Assembly: GCA_025965195.1 (NCBI GenBank)
Contig: JAOPXK010000098.1
Location: 1-64,000 of the forward strand
Reading direction: 5' to 3'
From: Marmoricola sp.
GTDB lineage: Bacteria > Actinomycetota > Actinomycetes > Propionibacteriales > Nocardioidaceae
DNA length: 64,000 nucleotides
Part shown: positions 42,109 through 50,538 of the stretch, piece after piece
Layout: every line of letters starts with the position of its first letter
Position numbering within the stretch: position 1 is the stretch's first letter
Program-made: the position numbers and the translations under genes
Notes under the pieces: generated by a model
What the model was told of the DNA's origin: nothing
The model's input: only the letters and a program-made list of their open reading frames with translations
Databases searched by the model: none

Positions 42109-43512
42109 TCACGGCGCAGCTCGCAACAGCTCGCAGAGTTCCTGGACCGATCCCCGGGTCGTTCCCAGCACGAGTTCGGCGATCTGGTCGGCGACATCGG
42201 TGCGCAGGCCAGCGGCATCGCAGCATTCTGCGTACTTGGTGCGCAGCTGCTCCTGGGTCAGCGGACGCGTCTCGCCACCGCGCGGGTCCACGACCACGTG
42301 CTCGAGAGTCGAGCCGTCGGCGAGATGTACGACGGCGCGGGCCGGACTCAGCACGCGGCCGTACTCGGCGTCGAGCTGTGGATCGATGTCGGCACGTACC
42401 AACGCTGCCAGCTCCAGCACCTCCGGACGGCGCAGTGCGGCATCACTGAAGTCAGCCAGCGCGATTCCCCCGGTGACGAAGGCAGTCGCAAACGTGTACG
42501 GGATGCTGAACTGCGCATCGACGGGTGTCTGCGGGTTGTACCGGCGAGGAAGCGGTGTCCCGACGCTCCGATATGCCTGGGCGTTCGTTCCGACCTCAAT
42601 GCGCCGGATGTCCGCAGCAGCGATGCCCTGTTCGGCGAACCAGACCGCGCACTCCAGTGCCGCGTGGGTCCAGCCACAACACGGATAGGGCTTGTACGTC
42701 GCACGCTCGATGAGCCAGCCGTCGGAGTCGTGGCGACGCAGCGGCACGGGATCGTAGCGACCCCGGTGATAGACGTTGTAGAAGCCGCGCGGTCCTTCGA
42801 GACCGTTCGTCGGCGCGGTCAGCCCGGCACGGGACAACTCCGCGCCGAAGACTCCGCCACGTGCTGCGAAGCCCGGCTGCATCCGTTTCGCCAGCGCACC
42901 GTCGAGGGTCGACTGGCCATTGCCGCTCGTCTGGACATAGGCGAACCCGAGTGCGTTCAGGGTCTTGTCGGCGGCCAGGCCGAACATCCGGGCAGCTGCA
43001 GCCGCAGCGCCGAAATAGCCGACGAGCGGCGTCAGCAGCCAGCCCGTCACTCCGGGTCCGTCGGTCACCGCGAGCGCTATCCGGTCCGCCACCTCGGTTG
43101 CGGTCACGACGGCCGCCACGACCTCCGCGATGTCGGTGACTCCGGCCGCCTCCGCCGCAGCCAGCGCAGCAGGAATCACGCTGACTCCCGTGTGGGTGAC
43201 TCCAGGATGGATGTCGTCATAGTCCAGCGCGTGCGATGCCATCCCGTTGACGAAGGCCGCCTGCGCGGCCGGCAGCAGGCTGCCGCTGCCCCACACTGCC
43301 GACCCCTCGACGCCGCCCTGTCCGAGCAGCACGGCGGTGACCTCGGCAACTCCCATCGCTGTCCTGCCGGCGATGCCGCATCCGAGGGTGTCCAGGATGT
43401 CGTAACGCGCCGCGTTCAGCGCCGCCGACGGCAGGTCCGCTGCGCCCGTCGAAGCCACCATCTCGGCCAGTGCGATGCTCGCGTCCGGCTGGTCATCGCG
43501 CTCGACACTCAT
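42109..43512 (-). CDS. MmgE/PrpD family protein
   Basis: This 467-residue protein shows the family features DTLGCGIAGRTAMGVAEV near residue 50, FVNGMASHALDYDDIHPGVTHTGVSVIPAALAAAEAAG near residue 90 and KPYPCCGWTHAALECAVWF near residue 285. The family includes 2-methylcitrate dehydratase PrpD, cis-aconitate decarboxylase and iminodisuccinate epimerase, so it acts on polycarboxylates by proton abstraction. No citrate-synthase or lyase partner of the methylcitrate cycle is nearby, which argues for another role. ATG 43512 overlaps the upstream stop (TGATG). Confidence 0.88.
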   Translation of the reverse strand: MSVERDDQPDASIALAEMVASTGAADLPSAALNAARYDILDTLGCGIAGRTAMGVAEVTAVLLGQGGVEGSAVWGSGSLLPAAQAAFVNGMASHALDYDDIHPGVTHTGVSVIPAALAAAEAAGVTDIAEVVAAVVTATEVADRIALAVTDGPGVTGWLLTPLVGYFGAAAAAARMFGLAADKTLNALGFAYVQTSGNGQSTLDGALAKRMQPGFAARGGVFGAELSRAGLTAPTNGLEGPRGFYNVYHRGRYDPVPLRRHDSDGWLIERATYKPYPCCGWTHAALECAVWFAEQGIAAADIRRIEVGTNAQAYRSVGTPLPRRYNPQTPVDAQFSIPYTFATAFVTGGIALADFSDAALRRPEVLELAALVRADIDPQLDAEYGRVLSPARAVVHLADGSTLEHVVVDPRGGETRPLTQEQLRTKYAECCDAAGLRTDVADQIAELVLGTTRGSVQELCELLRAAP

Positions 43513-44309
43513 CACTGGCCCCGGAAGACCGGCGGGCGCTTCTCTCGCGCCGACGTCATTGCTTCGACCCGGTCTGCAGTCGTGAGCGTCCGCTCATACA
43601 GTGCCGCCTCGATCTGGATGCCGTTCACCACGTCGACGTCCAGCGACATGTTGACGGCGCGCTTGGACTGGACGTTCGAGATCGGGGCGACGGCGACGAT
43701 CTCTGCGACGATCTCTGCCACCTTGGCATCGAGCTCGTCCGCGGGAACCGCGTAGTTCACCATGCCCCAGCCGAGCGCCTCGCGCGCCGTGAACTTCCGC
43801 GCCGTGAAGATGATCTCCTTGGCCCTGGCCGCTCCGACGAGGCGTGGCAGCAACTGTGTTCCGCCGCCTGCCGGCATCGACCCGCGGGCGCTCTCGATCA
43901 GGCCCATCACGGTGTCCTCGGCGGCGATGATGAAGTCGCAGCCCAGTGCGAGCTCCATGCCCCCGCCGAGCGCATAGCCATGGACCTGGGCGATCACCGG
44001 GTAGACACAGCTGCGCATCGCTGAGAACGCCTGCGGAGTCAGCCGACGGCGGCGACGGATGTCCTCGATCGACATCCCCGGGCGTTCCTTCTGGTCCGCG
44101 CCGCTGCAGAACGCGCGTCCGTTGCCTCGAAGCACGACGCAGCGCACGTCGGCGGAGTCATTGATCTCGTCGAAGATCTCCAGCAGCCTGCCGAACATCG
44201 GGGTCGTGACGGCGTTCAGCCGCTCCGGCCGGTTGAACGACACGGTGGCGACGTGGTCGACGATGGTGAACTCGATGGTGCTCTCCGCCGATTCGGCCTG
44301 CTCAGTCAC
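43512..44309 (-). CDS. Enoyl-CoA hydratase/isomerase family protein
   Basis: The 265-residue crotonase shows SFNRPERLNAVTTPMFGRLLEIFDEI, GRAFCSGADQKERPG, VHGYALGGGMELALGCDFIIAAEDTVMGLIE and PAGGGTQLLPRLVGAARAKEIIFTARKFTAREALGWGMVN, the latter a strong match to authentic enoyl-CoA hydratases. GTG 44309 follows AGAAGGAGAAGG and overlaps the previous stop (GTGA). Position in the operon suggests hydration of an enoyl-CoA made by the dehydrogenase pair at 49362-51723. Confidence 0.87.
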   Translation of the reverse strand: MTEQAESAESTIEFTIVDHVATVSFNRPERLNAVTTPMFGRLLEIFDEINDSADVRCVVLRGNGRAFCSGADQKERPGMSIEDIRRRRRLTPQAFSAMRSCVYPVIAQVHGYALGGGMELALGCDFIIAAEDTVMGLIESARGSMPAGGGTQLLPRLVGAARAKEIIFTARKFTAREALGWGMVNYAVPADELDAKVAEIVAEIVAVAPISNVQSKRAVNMSLDVDVVNGIQIEAALYERTLTTADRVEAMTSAREKRPPVFRGQ

Positions 44310-45094
44310 GCCTTCTCCTTCTGTCCTGCGGCAAATGCGGACGCGCCCTCTCGGGCCGCGCCCGTCTGCCGAATCATCTGGTTGATGTCGCGCGCATATT
44401 CCATGGCGCGGTCGTAGTCGAGCTCCACCACCTGCCGGTAGAGGTCCTTCGTGAAGCGCAGAGCCGTCGCGGGCTTGGCCGCCATCGCGTGCGCGTACTC
44501 CATCGCGGCCGGCAGCAGATCGTCGTCGGGGATGACCTGGTTGACCATGCCGAGCTCTCGGGCCTCCGCGGCGGGAACCAGCCGTCCGGAGAGCAGCAGG
44601 TCGAGTGCCTGCCTGCGTCCGACGATCCGGCTGAGGCTCACCATCACCATGGCTGCGACCAGACCGCGGTTCACCTCGGGATAGCCGAACTTCGATCCTT
44701 CGGCAGCGAGAACGATGTCGCACGACATGGCCAGGCCACAACCACCCGCGACTGCGAAGCCGTTCACGGCCGCGATCACCGGCTTCGGTAGCCGCGGCAG
44801 GAGCTGGTGCACCTGCATCGACTGGTTGGTGCGGTCGTAGGCAGCGCCGAAGGCATCCTCACCGTCCATGTTGCGCGCGACCTCCTTGAGGTCGGCGCCT
44901 GCGCAGAAGGCCGGGCCGCTGCCGGTGAGGACGATGACTCCGATGCCGGGATCGGTCGCCGCGCGGTTCAGTTCGGCGAGCAGCAGCTCGAGCAGTTCCC
45001 GGCTCAGTGCGTTGCGTGCCTCCGGCCGGTTAAGTGTCAGGGTCAGCACCCGCCCGTCCTGGGCGGAGAGCACCTCTGTTCCTGTCGCGGTCAC
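44306..45094 (-). CDS. Enoyl-CoA hydratase/isomerase family protein
   Basis: The 262-residue crotonase has LTLNRPEARNALSRELLELLLAEL, GPAFCAGADLKEVARN, VNGFAVAGGCGLAMSCDIVLAAEGSKFGYPEVNRGLVAAMV, similar in layout to the paralogue at 41323 (both have GYPE). GTG 45094 has GGGAGG six bases upstream. It overlaps its neighbours at both ends (GTGA), part of a tightly packed run. Reaction within the pathway is not assigned. Confidence 0.86.
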   Translation of the reverse strand: MTATGTEVLSAQDGRVLTLTLNRPEARNALSRELLELLLAELNRAATDPGIGVIVLTGSGPAFCAGADLKEVARNMDGEDAFGAAYDRTNQSMQVHQLLPRLPKPVIAAVNGFAVAGGCGLAMSCDIVLAAEGSKFGYPEVNRGLVAAMVMVSLSRIVGRRQALDLLLSGRLVPAAEARELGMVNQVIPDDDLLPAAMEYAHAMAAKPATALRFTKDLYRQVVELDYDRAMEYARDINQMIRQTGAAREGASAFAAGQKEKA

Positions 45095-46329
45095 GCCACA
45101 CCTCCCGACTGAGCCTGGGTCACGGTGACAGCCTTTCGCTCGATCATCTGGGCGATCTGATCCTCGGAGCGGCCCAGTTCCCGAAGCACGTCCACGCTGT
45201 GCTCGCCCAGGTACGGCGGCGCGCTCCTGATCCGTGGCGGTGTCTCGGACAGCTTGAACGGCAGCGAGATCGCGGGCACCTCGCCGACGGCGGGCAGGTG
45301 GTAGCTCTGCACCATCTCTCGGTGCTTCACCTGGGGAAGGTCGAAGACCTCGTCCATCGAGTAGATCGGTGAGCAGGCGATGGTGGCATCGCCGAGCAGC
45401 TCGCTCCAGACGTCAGCGGTCTTGTCGAGGAACGCCTCGCGAATCATCGGGTAGAGCTCGGCCTGGTGCTCGATGCGACTGGTCGGGGTCGCGAACCGTT
45501 CGTCGCTGACCCAGTCCGGTCGTCCGAGGACCGCGCAGAACGCCGGCCACTGTCGCTGGTTCGGCACCACCTGCAGGTAGCGCCCGTCGGAGCACCCGAA
45601 TGCCGCTGACGGCACCCGCTGCGGGTTCTCGGTGCCATTGCGCTCAGGCACCACCCCGGTCATCAGGTAACGGGTTCCCACCACGCTCAGCATCGAGACA
45701 CCGACGTCCATCATCGAGTTGTCGATGTGCTGTCCCTTGCCGGTCCGTTCCCGACGGAACAGGGCAGCCATGATCGACGCGAATCCGTAGATCGAGCTGG
45801 ACAGGTCCGCGATGGGAACGATCGACTTGACCGGGCCGCGACCGTTCTCGCCGGTGAGGCTCATGAAACCGCTGGCGGCCTGGAGGATCGGGTCGTAGCC
45901 ACGCTTCTCGCGCCAGGGACCGTCTTGTCCGTAGCCGGAGAGCGAGTAGTAGACAACACCGGGGTTGTCGCGGGAAACGTCGTCGTACCCGATCCCGAGT
46001 CGGGCGGCCACCCCTGGCGTGAAGCTCTGCATCACCACGTCGGCCTTCGCCGCCAGCTCGAGCACGGCCGCCTTGCCGTCAGGGTCCTTCAGATCGACGG
46101 CGAGGCTGCGCTTGCTGCGGTTGATCGAGGCGAAGTAGCCGCTGATGCCGCCGACGATCGGTGGCCAGACCCGGGTCTCGTCCCCGGTCAGATGGTGCTC
46201 GACCTCGATCACGTCGGCACCGAACTCGGCCAGCATCATCGACGTGTACGGGCCCGACAGGTCCCGACACAGATCCAGGACCCGGATGCCGTCCAGCACT
46301 CCCTCGCTCATTGCCTCGGGTGAGCTCAC
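45091..46329 (-). CDS. CaiB/BaiF family CoA-transferase (class III)
   Basis: The 412-residue enzyme starts near LDGIRVLDLCRDLSGPYTSMMLAEFGADVIEVE and contains FASINRSKRSLAVDLKDPDGKAAVLELA, YSLSGYGQDGPWREKRGYDPILQAASGFMSLTGE and KGQHIDNSMMDVGVSML, where the aspartate of SMMD corresponds to the catalytic Asp of formyl-CoA transferase. It would move CoA between carboxylic acids, probably activating the pathway substrate. GTG 46329 is chosen because AGGAGG lies seven bases upstream and the start overlaps the lyase stop. Confidence 0.9.
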   Translation of the reverse strand: MSSPEAMSEGVLDGIRVLDLCRDLSGPYTSMMLAEFGADVIEVEHHLTGDETRVWPPIVGGISGYFASINRSKRSLAVDLKDPDGKAAVLELAAKADVVMQSFTPGVAARLGIGYDDVSRDNPGVVYYSLSGYGQDGPWREKRGYDPILQAASGFMSLTGENGRGPVKSIVPIADLSSSIYGFASIMAALFRRERTGKGQHIDNSMMDVGVSMLSVVGTRYLMTGVVPERNGTENPQRVPSAAFGCSDGRYLQVVPNQRQWPAFCAVLGRPDWVSDERFATPTSRIEHQAELYPMIREAFLDKTADVWSELLGDATIACSPIYSMDEVFDLPQVKHREMVQSYHLPAVGEVPAISLPFKLSETPPRIRSAPPYLGEHSVDVLRELGRSEDQIAQMIERKAVTVTQAQSGGVA

Positions 46330-47249
46330 GCCGGTTCCTCCTGACTTCGTGGGTCGGAACGACCCAATTGACCGAGCTTGCCGGGCAGTGGATGCCCAAG
46401 CACCTTCTCCAGGAACTGGTAGGTCCCCAGGACCGCATCGAGGTCGACGCCGGTCTGCACACCCATCGAGGCGCACATGTAGAGCAGGTCTTCAGTTGCG
46501 AGGTTGCCGCCCGCGTCCTTCGTGAACGGAGAGCCTCCGATGCCGCCGACCGCACCGTCGAAATGAGTGGCTCCTGCGTCCATCCCGGCCAGGACGTTGG
46601 CCAGTGCCAGCCCGCGGGTGTCGTGCAGATGCAGCGCCAGCTCGACGCCCGGATATTCGGTGTGGAGCCGTCGCACCAGCTCATGGACCGCTCGTGGATT
46701 GGCCTCGCCCGTGGTGTCTCCCAAGGAGATTCCGTTGGCTCCTGCGGCGACGAACCGACCGGCCAGCTCGACCACGCGGTCGGGAGGTATCTCATCTCCG
46801 TAAGGGCTCCCGAAGGCGAGGGCAACGGTGCCGACGGCCTTCTTGCCTGCGGAGCGGACCATCCGGATCACCTCGCTGGTCTCGACCATCGACTCCTCGG
46901 TGCTCCGTCCGACGTTGCGGAGGTTGCCCTCGTTGCTCGCCGCGACGAAGACGACGACCGTGTCGATACCGGCGGCGATCGCACGCTCGGCCCCGCGGAC
47001 GTTCGGAACGGAGGCATCGAGCTCCAGTCCCGGGCGGCGCACCACCCCCGCGACTACCTCGGCCGCATCGGCCATCCGTGGGACCGCTTTGGGACTCACG
47101 AAGGAGGTGACGTTGATGCGGGGCAGGCCGGCGTCGGCGAGCTGGTTGATCAGGTCGATCTTCGCCTCAGTGCCGATCTCGACCGGTTCGCCCTGGAGCC
47201 CGTCTCGAGGCGACACCTCGCGGATGGTGATACTCGTCGGCGCCTTCAT
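46326..47249 (-). CDS. Hydroxymethylglutaryl-CoA lyase-like protein (catalytic Cys replaced)
   Basis: The 307-residue TIM-barrel protein has the HMG-CoA lyase motifs ITIREVSPRDGLQGE at residues 7-21, NVTSFVSPKAVPRMAD near residue 46, the metal-binding histidines in LALHLHDTRG (207 and 209) and GDTTGEANP. The HMG-CoA lyase signature GGCPY near the end reads GGSPF here: serine 240 replaces the cysteine that is required for full activity in characterised lyases. It may cleave a different 3-hydroxy-3-methylacyl-CoA or related aldol substrate. It lies 22 bases after the acyl-CoA synthetase. Confidence 0.85.
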   Translation of the reverse strand: MKAPTSITIREVSPRDGLQGEPVEIGTEAKIDLINQLADAGLPRINVTSFVSPKAVPRMADAAEVVAGVVRRPGLELDASVPNVRGAERAIAAGIDTVVVFVAASNEGNLRNVGRSTEESMVETSEVIRMVRSAGKKAVGTVALAFGSPYGDEIPPDRVVELAGRFVAAGANGISLGDTTGEANPRAVHELVRRLHTEYPGVELALHLHDTRGLALANVLAGMDAGATHFDGAVGGIGGSPFTKDAGGNLATEDLLYMCASMGVQTGVDLDAVLGTYQFLEKVLGHPLPGKLGQLGRSDPRSQEEPA

Positions 47250-47271
47250 GCGCTGCTCCCGTCCCGGTCGA

Positions 47272-49365
47272 TCATTGCGCGCTCTCGTCGTCGCGCCGCA
47301 GGATCACGGCGTCGACCGCAACCGCCCAGGGCGCCTGCTTGCCGACCATGACCGGGTTGATCTCCACCTCGGCCACCGTCGGGTCGTCCTCCATCAGATC
47401 TTGAACTGCCAGCACAACCTCGGTCACCGTTCGGACGCATTCCTCGCTCCAGCGCGCGACGTCCAGGAAGCGCAGCGTCCCGAGCGCCTGCGCCACTGCG
47501 GCGCGGGTGAGTGGGCGTGGCAGCAGAATCCGGTCCTGCATGGCTTCGACGTGTCGGCCCCCGGTGCCCACGACGTACACCGGACCGAACACCGGGTCGC
47601 GCCGGGACGCGACGATGAGCTCGTCGCCCGCGGGGTCGATCATCGCCTGGACGAGGACACGGCCGTGGCCGTGGCCCCTTGCCCTGAAGCCGGCGAGGAC
47701 CTCGGCGAGGTGCGACCCGTCGCGTACGTCGAGGACCACGTTTCCCGCCGCTGCCTTGTGCAGCACACCGGTCTGCAGCAGTTTCACCGCTGCCGGAAAC
47801 AGGTTGTCCTCCGGCACCGTTGGGGCAGCGAGATCGATGACGGCGTGCGGGGCGAACTGCACGCCGTGCCCGGCGAGCAGCTGCATCGCCGTGATGTCGT
47901 CGAGAGCCTTCATCGGGAAATCCGCGACGCCGACCTTGTCGGGCCGACGAATCTCACCTGTCGAGGACCGGAGCGCGGTGACCTTGTCCAGGACGGCAAG
48001 GCGCCGGGCCGCGTCCGCCGGATCGTTCACGGCAATCATGCCGAGCGCTCCGAAGTCCTCCCGATCCACGTCGGTGAGCGCGCCAACCGCTGCGACAGCG
48101 AGGTCGGTGCCGGCAGCGAACTCACACAACGCGGCACGCATCGGCGCGAAGCCGACCCGTGACCGCGGGCCGTTGCTCACCACGACCACGACGCCGTCGA
48201 TGTCCATGCTCTCGGCCGTCAGCTGGAGAAACTTGCCGAAGGCCTCCGGCTCGGCGGCGACCTGCCCGCCGAGATCAACCGGGTTGCCCGGCGCGCAGAA
48301 CGGGAGCAGCTCCCGCATCCGTCGCTGGGTCTCGGCCGGCACCGGCGGCAGCTCGAAGCCGCTGGCGATCAACGCATCTGTCGCGAGCACGCCCAGGCCG
48401 CCCGATGTCGTCAGCACCGCGAGGCGCCGGGTACGGCGCTCGGTCCGGCGCGGGGCGAGCGAGGCCTGGACGGCCGACACCGCATCGAGCACGGAGTCGG
48501 CGCGATAGGCCCCGAGCCGGGCGAACACGGCGTCATAGACCGCGTCGTCACCGGCAAGGGCAGCGGTGTGCGAGCGGACCGCCTGCGCTCCGACCTCGGT
48601 CCGACCGGCCTTGAGGACGATGACGTTGGTCCCACGACTCCGGGCAAGAGCCAGCGCGTCAACGAAGCTCGCTGCTTCCCGGAGGCCTTCGACGTAGACC
48701 ACGATGGCCTTCGTCTGCTCGTCGGCGGCACAGTGCAGCAACAGCTCACCGATGCGGATGTCGACCTCGTTGCCCGTGCTGGCGTAGTAGCGAATCCCCA
48801 ACCCCACCTCACCGAGCAGACCGACCAGATAGGCACCCACCGCGCCGCTCTGGCTGATCACGCTCACCGGGCCGGGCATGATCGCGCCTGACATGAAGGC
48901 ACTGGCCGGACTCGCGATGAGCCCGGTGTGGGCGTTCACGATCCCGAGGCAGTTCGGGCCCAGCACCCGCAACCCGGAGTCTCCGATGATGTCGCGGAAC
49001 TGCTGCTCGACGAGCTGACCGTCCCCTCCGATCTCGGAGTAGCCGGCCGAGAACAGCGACACCGCGCCCACCCCTCGACGCACGCACTCGGCAAGGATCT
49101 CCGGAACGGTCTGGGCCGGGGTCAGCACAAGTACCTGGTCGATCGGGCCCGGACGAACCTCGGCCAGCGAGGCGGCGCACGGCACTCCGCCGAGGTCCGG
49201 CACTCTCGGATTGACGGCCAGCACCTCACCACGGAAGCCGTTCTCGCGCAGGTACTGCAGGACGCGGCTGCCCGGCGTACCCGGCCTGTCCGTCGCACCA
49301 ACGATGGCGAGGGAGGTGCTGTCGAGCAACGAGGCCACGCCGCGGAGGCCCGGAGCGGCGCTCAT
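47272..49365 (-). CDS. ADP-forming acyl-CoA synthetase (acetate-CoA ligase family)
   Basis: The 697-residue protein combines, from the N-terminus, a CoA-binding Rossmann domain (SLAIVGATDRPGTPGSRVLQYLRENGF, VLGPNCLGIVN), a succinyl-CoA-ligase-like domain with the phosphohistidine region RSHTAALAGDDAVYDAVF near residue 265, and an ATP-grasp domain from about residue 470. This is the fused layout of NDP-forming acyl-CoA synthetases, which make acyl-CoA from a carboxylic acid, CoA and ATP with ADP as product. It probably activates the imported acid of this pathway, in parallel with the CaiB-type transferase. ATGA overlap with the upstream dehydrogenase. Confidence 0.89.
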   Translation of the reverse strand: MSAAPGLRGVASLLDSTSLAIVGATDRPGTPGSRVLQYLRENGFRGEVLAVNPRVPDLGGVPCAASLAEVRPGPIDQVLVLTPAQTVPEILAECVRRGVGAVSLFSAGYSEIGGDGQLVEQQFRDIIGDSGLRVLGPNCLGIVNAHTGLIASPASAFMSGAIMPGPVSVISQSGAVGAYLVGLLGEVGLGIRYYASTGNEVDIRIGELLLHCAADEQTKAIVVYVEGLREAASFVDALALARSRGTNVIVLKAGRTEVGAQAVRSHTAALAGDDAVYDAVFARLGAYRADSVLDAVSAVQASLAPRRTERRTRRLAVLTTSGGLGVLATDALIASGFELPPVPAETQRRMRELLPFCAPGNPVDLGGQVAAEPEAFGKFLQLTAESMDIDGVVVVVSNGPRSRVGFAPMRAALCEFAAGTDLAVAAVGALTDVDREDFGALGMIAVNDPADAARRLAVLDKVTALRSSTGEIRRPDKVGVADFPMKALDDITAMQLLAGHGVQFAPHAVIDLAAPTVPEDNLFPAAVKLLQTGVLHKAAAGNVVLDVRDGSHLAEVLAGFRARGHGHGRVLVQAMIDPAGDELIVASRRDPVFGPVYVVGTGGRHVEAMQDRILLPRPLTRAAVAQALGTLRFLDVARWSEECVRTVTEVVLAVQDLMEDDPTVAEVEINPVMVGKQAPWAVAVDAVILRRDDESAQ

Positions 49366-50495
49366 GCGCTCTTCCGAAGCAGTCGGCCGAGATCCTCGAC
49401 GGCGATGCCGTCAACGGCGGCATCGAAGAGGGCGGACTTGTACCAGTAGTGCAGCCGCTGCTCCCAGGTGAAACCCATACCGCCATGGCACTGGATCGCG
49501 GACTCGCAGACGTTGCGGTACATCTCGGAGCAGAAGATGCGGCTCGAGAGAACCATCTCGGTCGAGTCCTGGTGACCTTGCGCGACCTGCCACGCGGCGT
49601 AGCTCGCGATCGAACGGGCGGCTTCGATCGAGGTGGCCATGTCGGCGATCCGGTGCTTGAGGGCCTGGAAGGAGCCGACCGGAACTCCGAACTGGGTCCG
49701 TTGGGTCACATAGGCGACTGTCTTCTCGAGCAGTAGCTGCGCTGCACCGATGGCCTTGCCGTCCAGCACGAGGAGGTAGGACCTCAGCGCCTCCGCCAGG
49801 ACGGCCGCCATCGGTTCGCCGTCAGCAGCCGTCGTGGCGACATCTGCGGCCGGCACCGAGACGTCGGTGACCACGACGGTGGCGCAGGTCCGGCCGGGAT
49901 CGATCGACCGGGTGGAGACGGTGGCAACGCCCGCCTGGTCCAGCGGAATGCGAGCAAGAGCCCACGTCGCACCGAGGCTGACCGGTAGGTAGAGCGTGCG
50001 GGCCGAGGCCGCGAACTGGACCGAGGGAACACTTCCGGACAGCGACAGGGTGCCGTCGGCTGTGGTGTCGACGGTCAGCCCTCCGGGCCGTGGCGCCCCG
50101 GCCCGGATCAGAGCCAGCGCCGGCTCGATCGTGACCGCAGGCAGATCGTCGACGAAGGTGGAGTCGTCGAGGACCGGCCCGAATCCAGCCAGCCGATGGA
50201 GCACCGGCAGCAGGAATCCGGTGACCAGCTCGACTGGCGCAGGCACCAGGGCGCGACCGAACTCCTCACCCATGTGGACCCCGGAGATCGGCCATGCGGA
50301 GACCTCGTCGCCGTCGCTGGACATGGCGGCCACATCGAGCCAGCCGCTGCCAGCCAGCTGGTTCCAGAGCGAGCCGTCGAATCCGCTGTCGCTCGAGCAG
50401 ATCTGCTCGTAGCCGGACTCGGTGATCGTCCTGGAGAGGAACGACCTCAACGAGGAGCGCATCTGCAGTTCCTCGTCGGTCAAGGTGTATCGCAC
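49362..50495 (-). CDS. Acyl-CoA dehydrogenase, heteromeric partner type
   Basis: The 377-residue ACAD begins VRYTLTDEELQMRSSLRSFLSRT. Its central FAD domain is poorly conserved (no TEPxxGSD signature), while the C-terminal helical half is recognisable (AQLLLEKTVAYVTQRTQFGVPVGSFQALKHRIADM, QCHGGMGFTWEQRLHYWYKSA). Such divergent subunits in steroid and alicyclic acid degradation form heterotetramers with a neighbouring, better conserved ACAD, here at 50539. GTG 50495 is chosen for family length; 43 bases separate it from the partner gene. Confidence 0.83.
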   Translation of the reverse strand: MRYTLTDEELQMRSSLRSFLSRTITESGYEQICSSDSGFDGSLWNQLAGSGWLDVAAMSSDGDEVSAWPISGVHMGEEFGRALVPAPVELVTGFLLPVLHRLAGFGPVLDDSTFVDDLPAVTIEPALALIRAGAPRPGGLTVDTTADGTLSLSGSVPSVQFAASARTLYLPVSLGATWALARIPLDQAGVATVSTRSIDPGRTCATVVVTDVSVPAADVATTAADGEPMAAVLAEALRSYLLVLDGKAIGAAQLLLEKTVAYVTQRTQFGVPVGSFQALKHRIADMATSIEAARSIASYAAWQVAQGHQDSTEMVLSSRIFCSEMYRNVCESAIQCHGGMGFTWEQRLHYWYKSALFDAAVDGIAVEDLGRLLRKSA

Positions 50496-50538
50496 AGCTA
50501 ACCGTCGCAATCGTCGTCGGAGGGGTGGTGGGCTCGTG

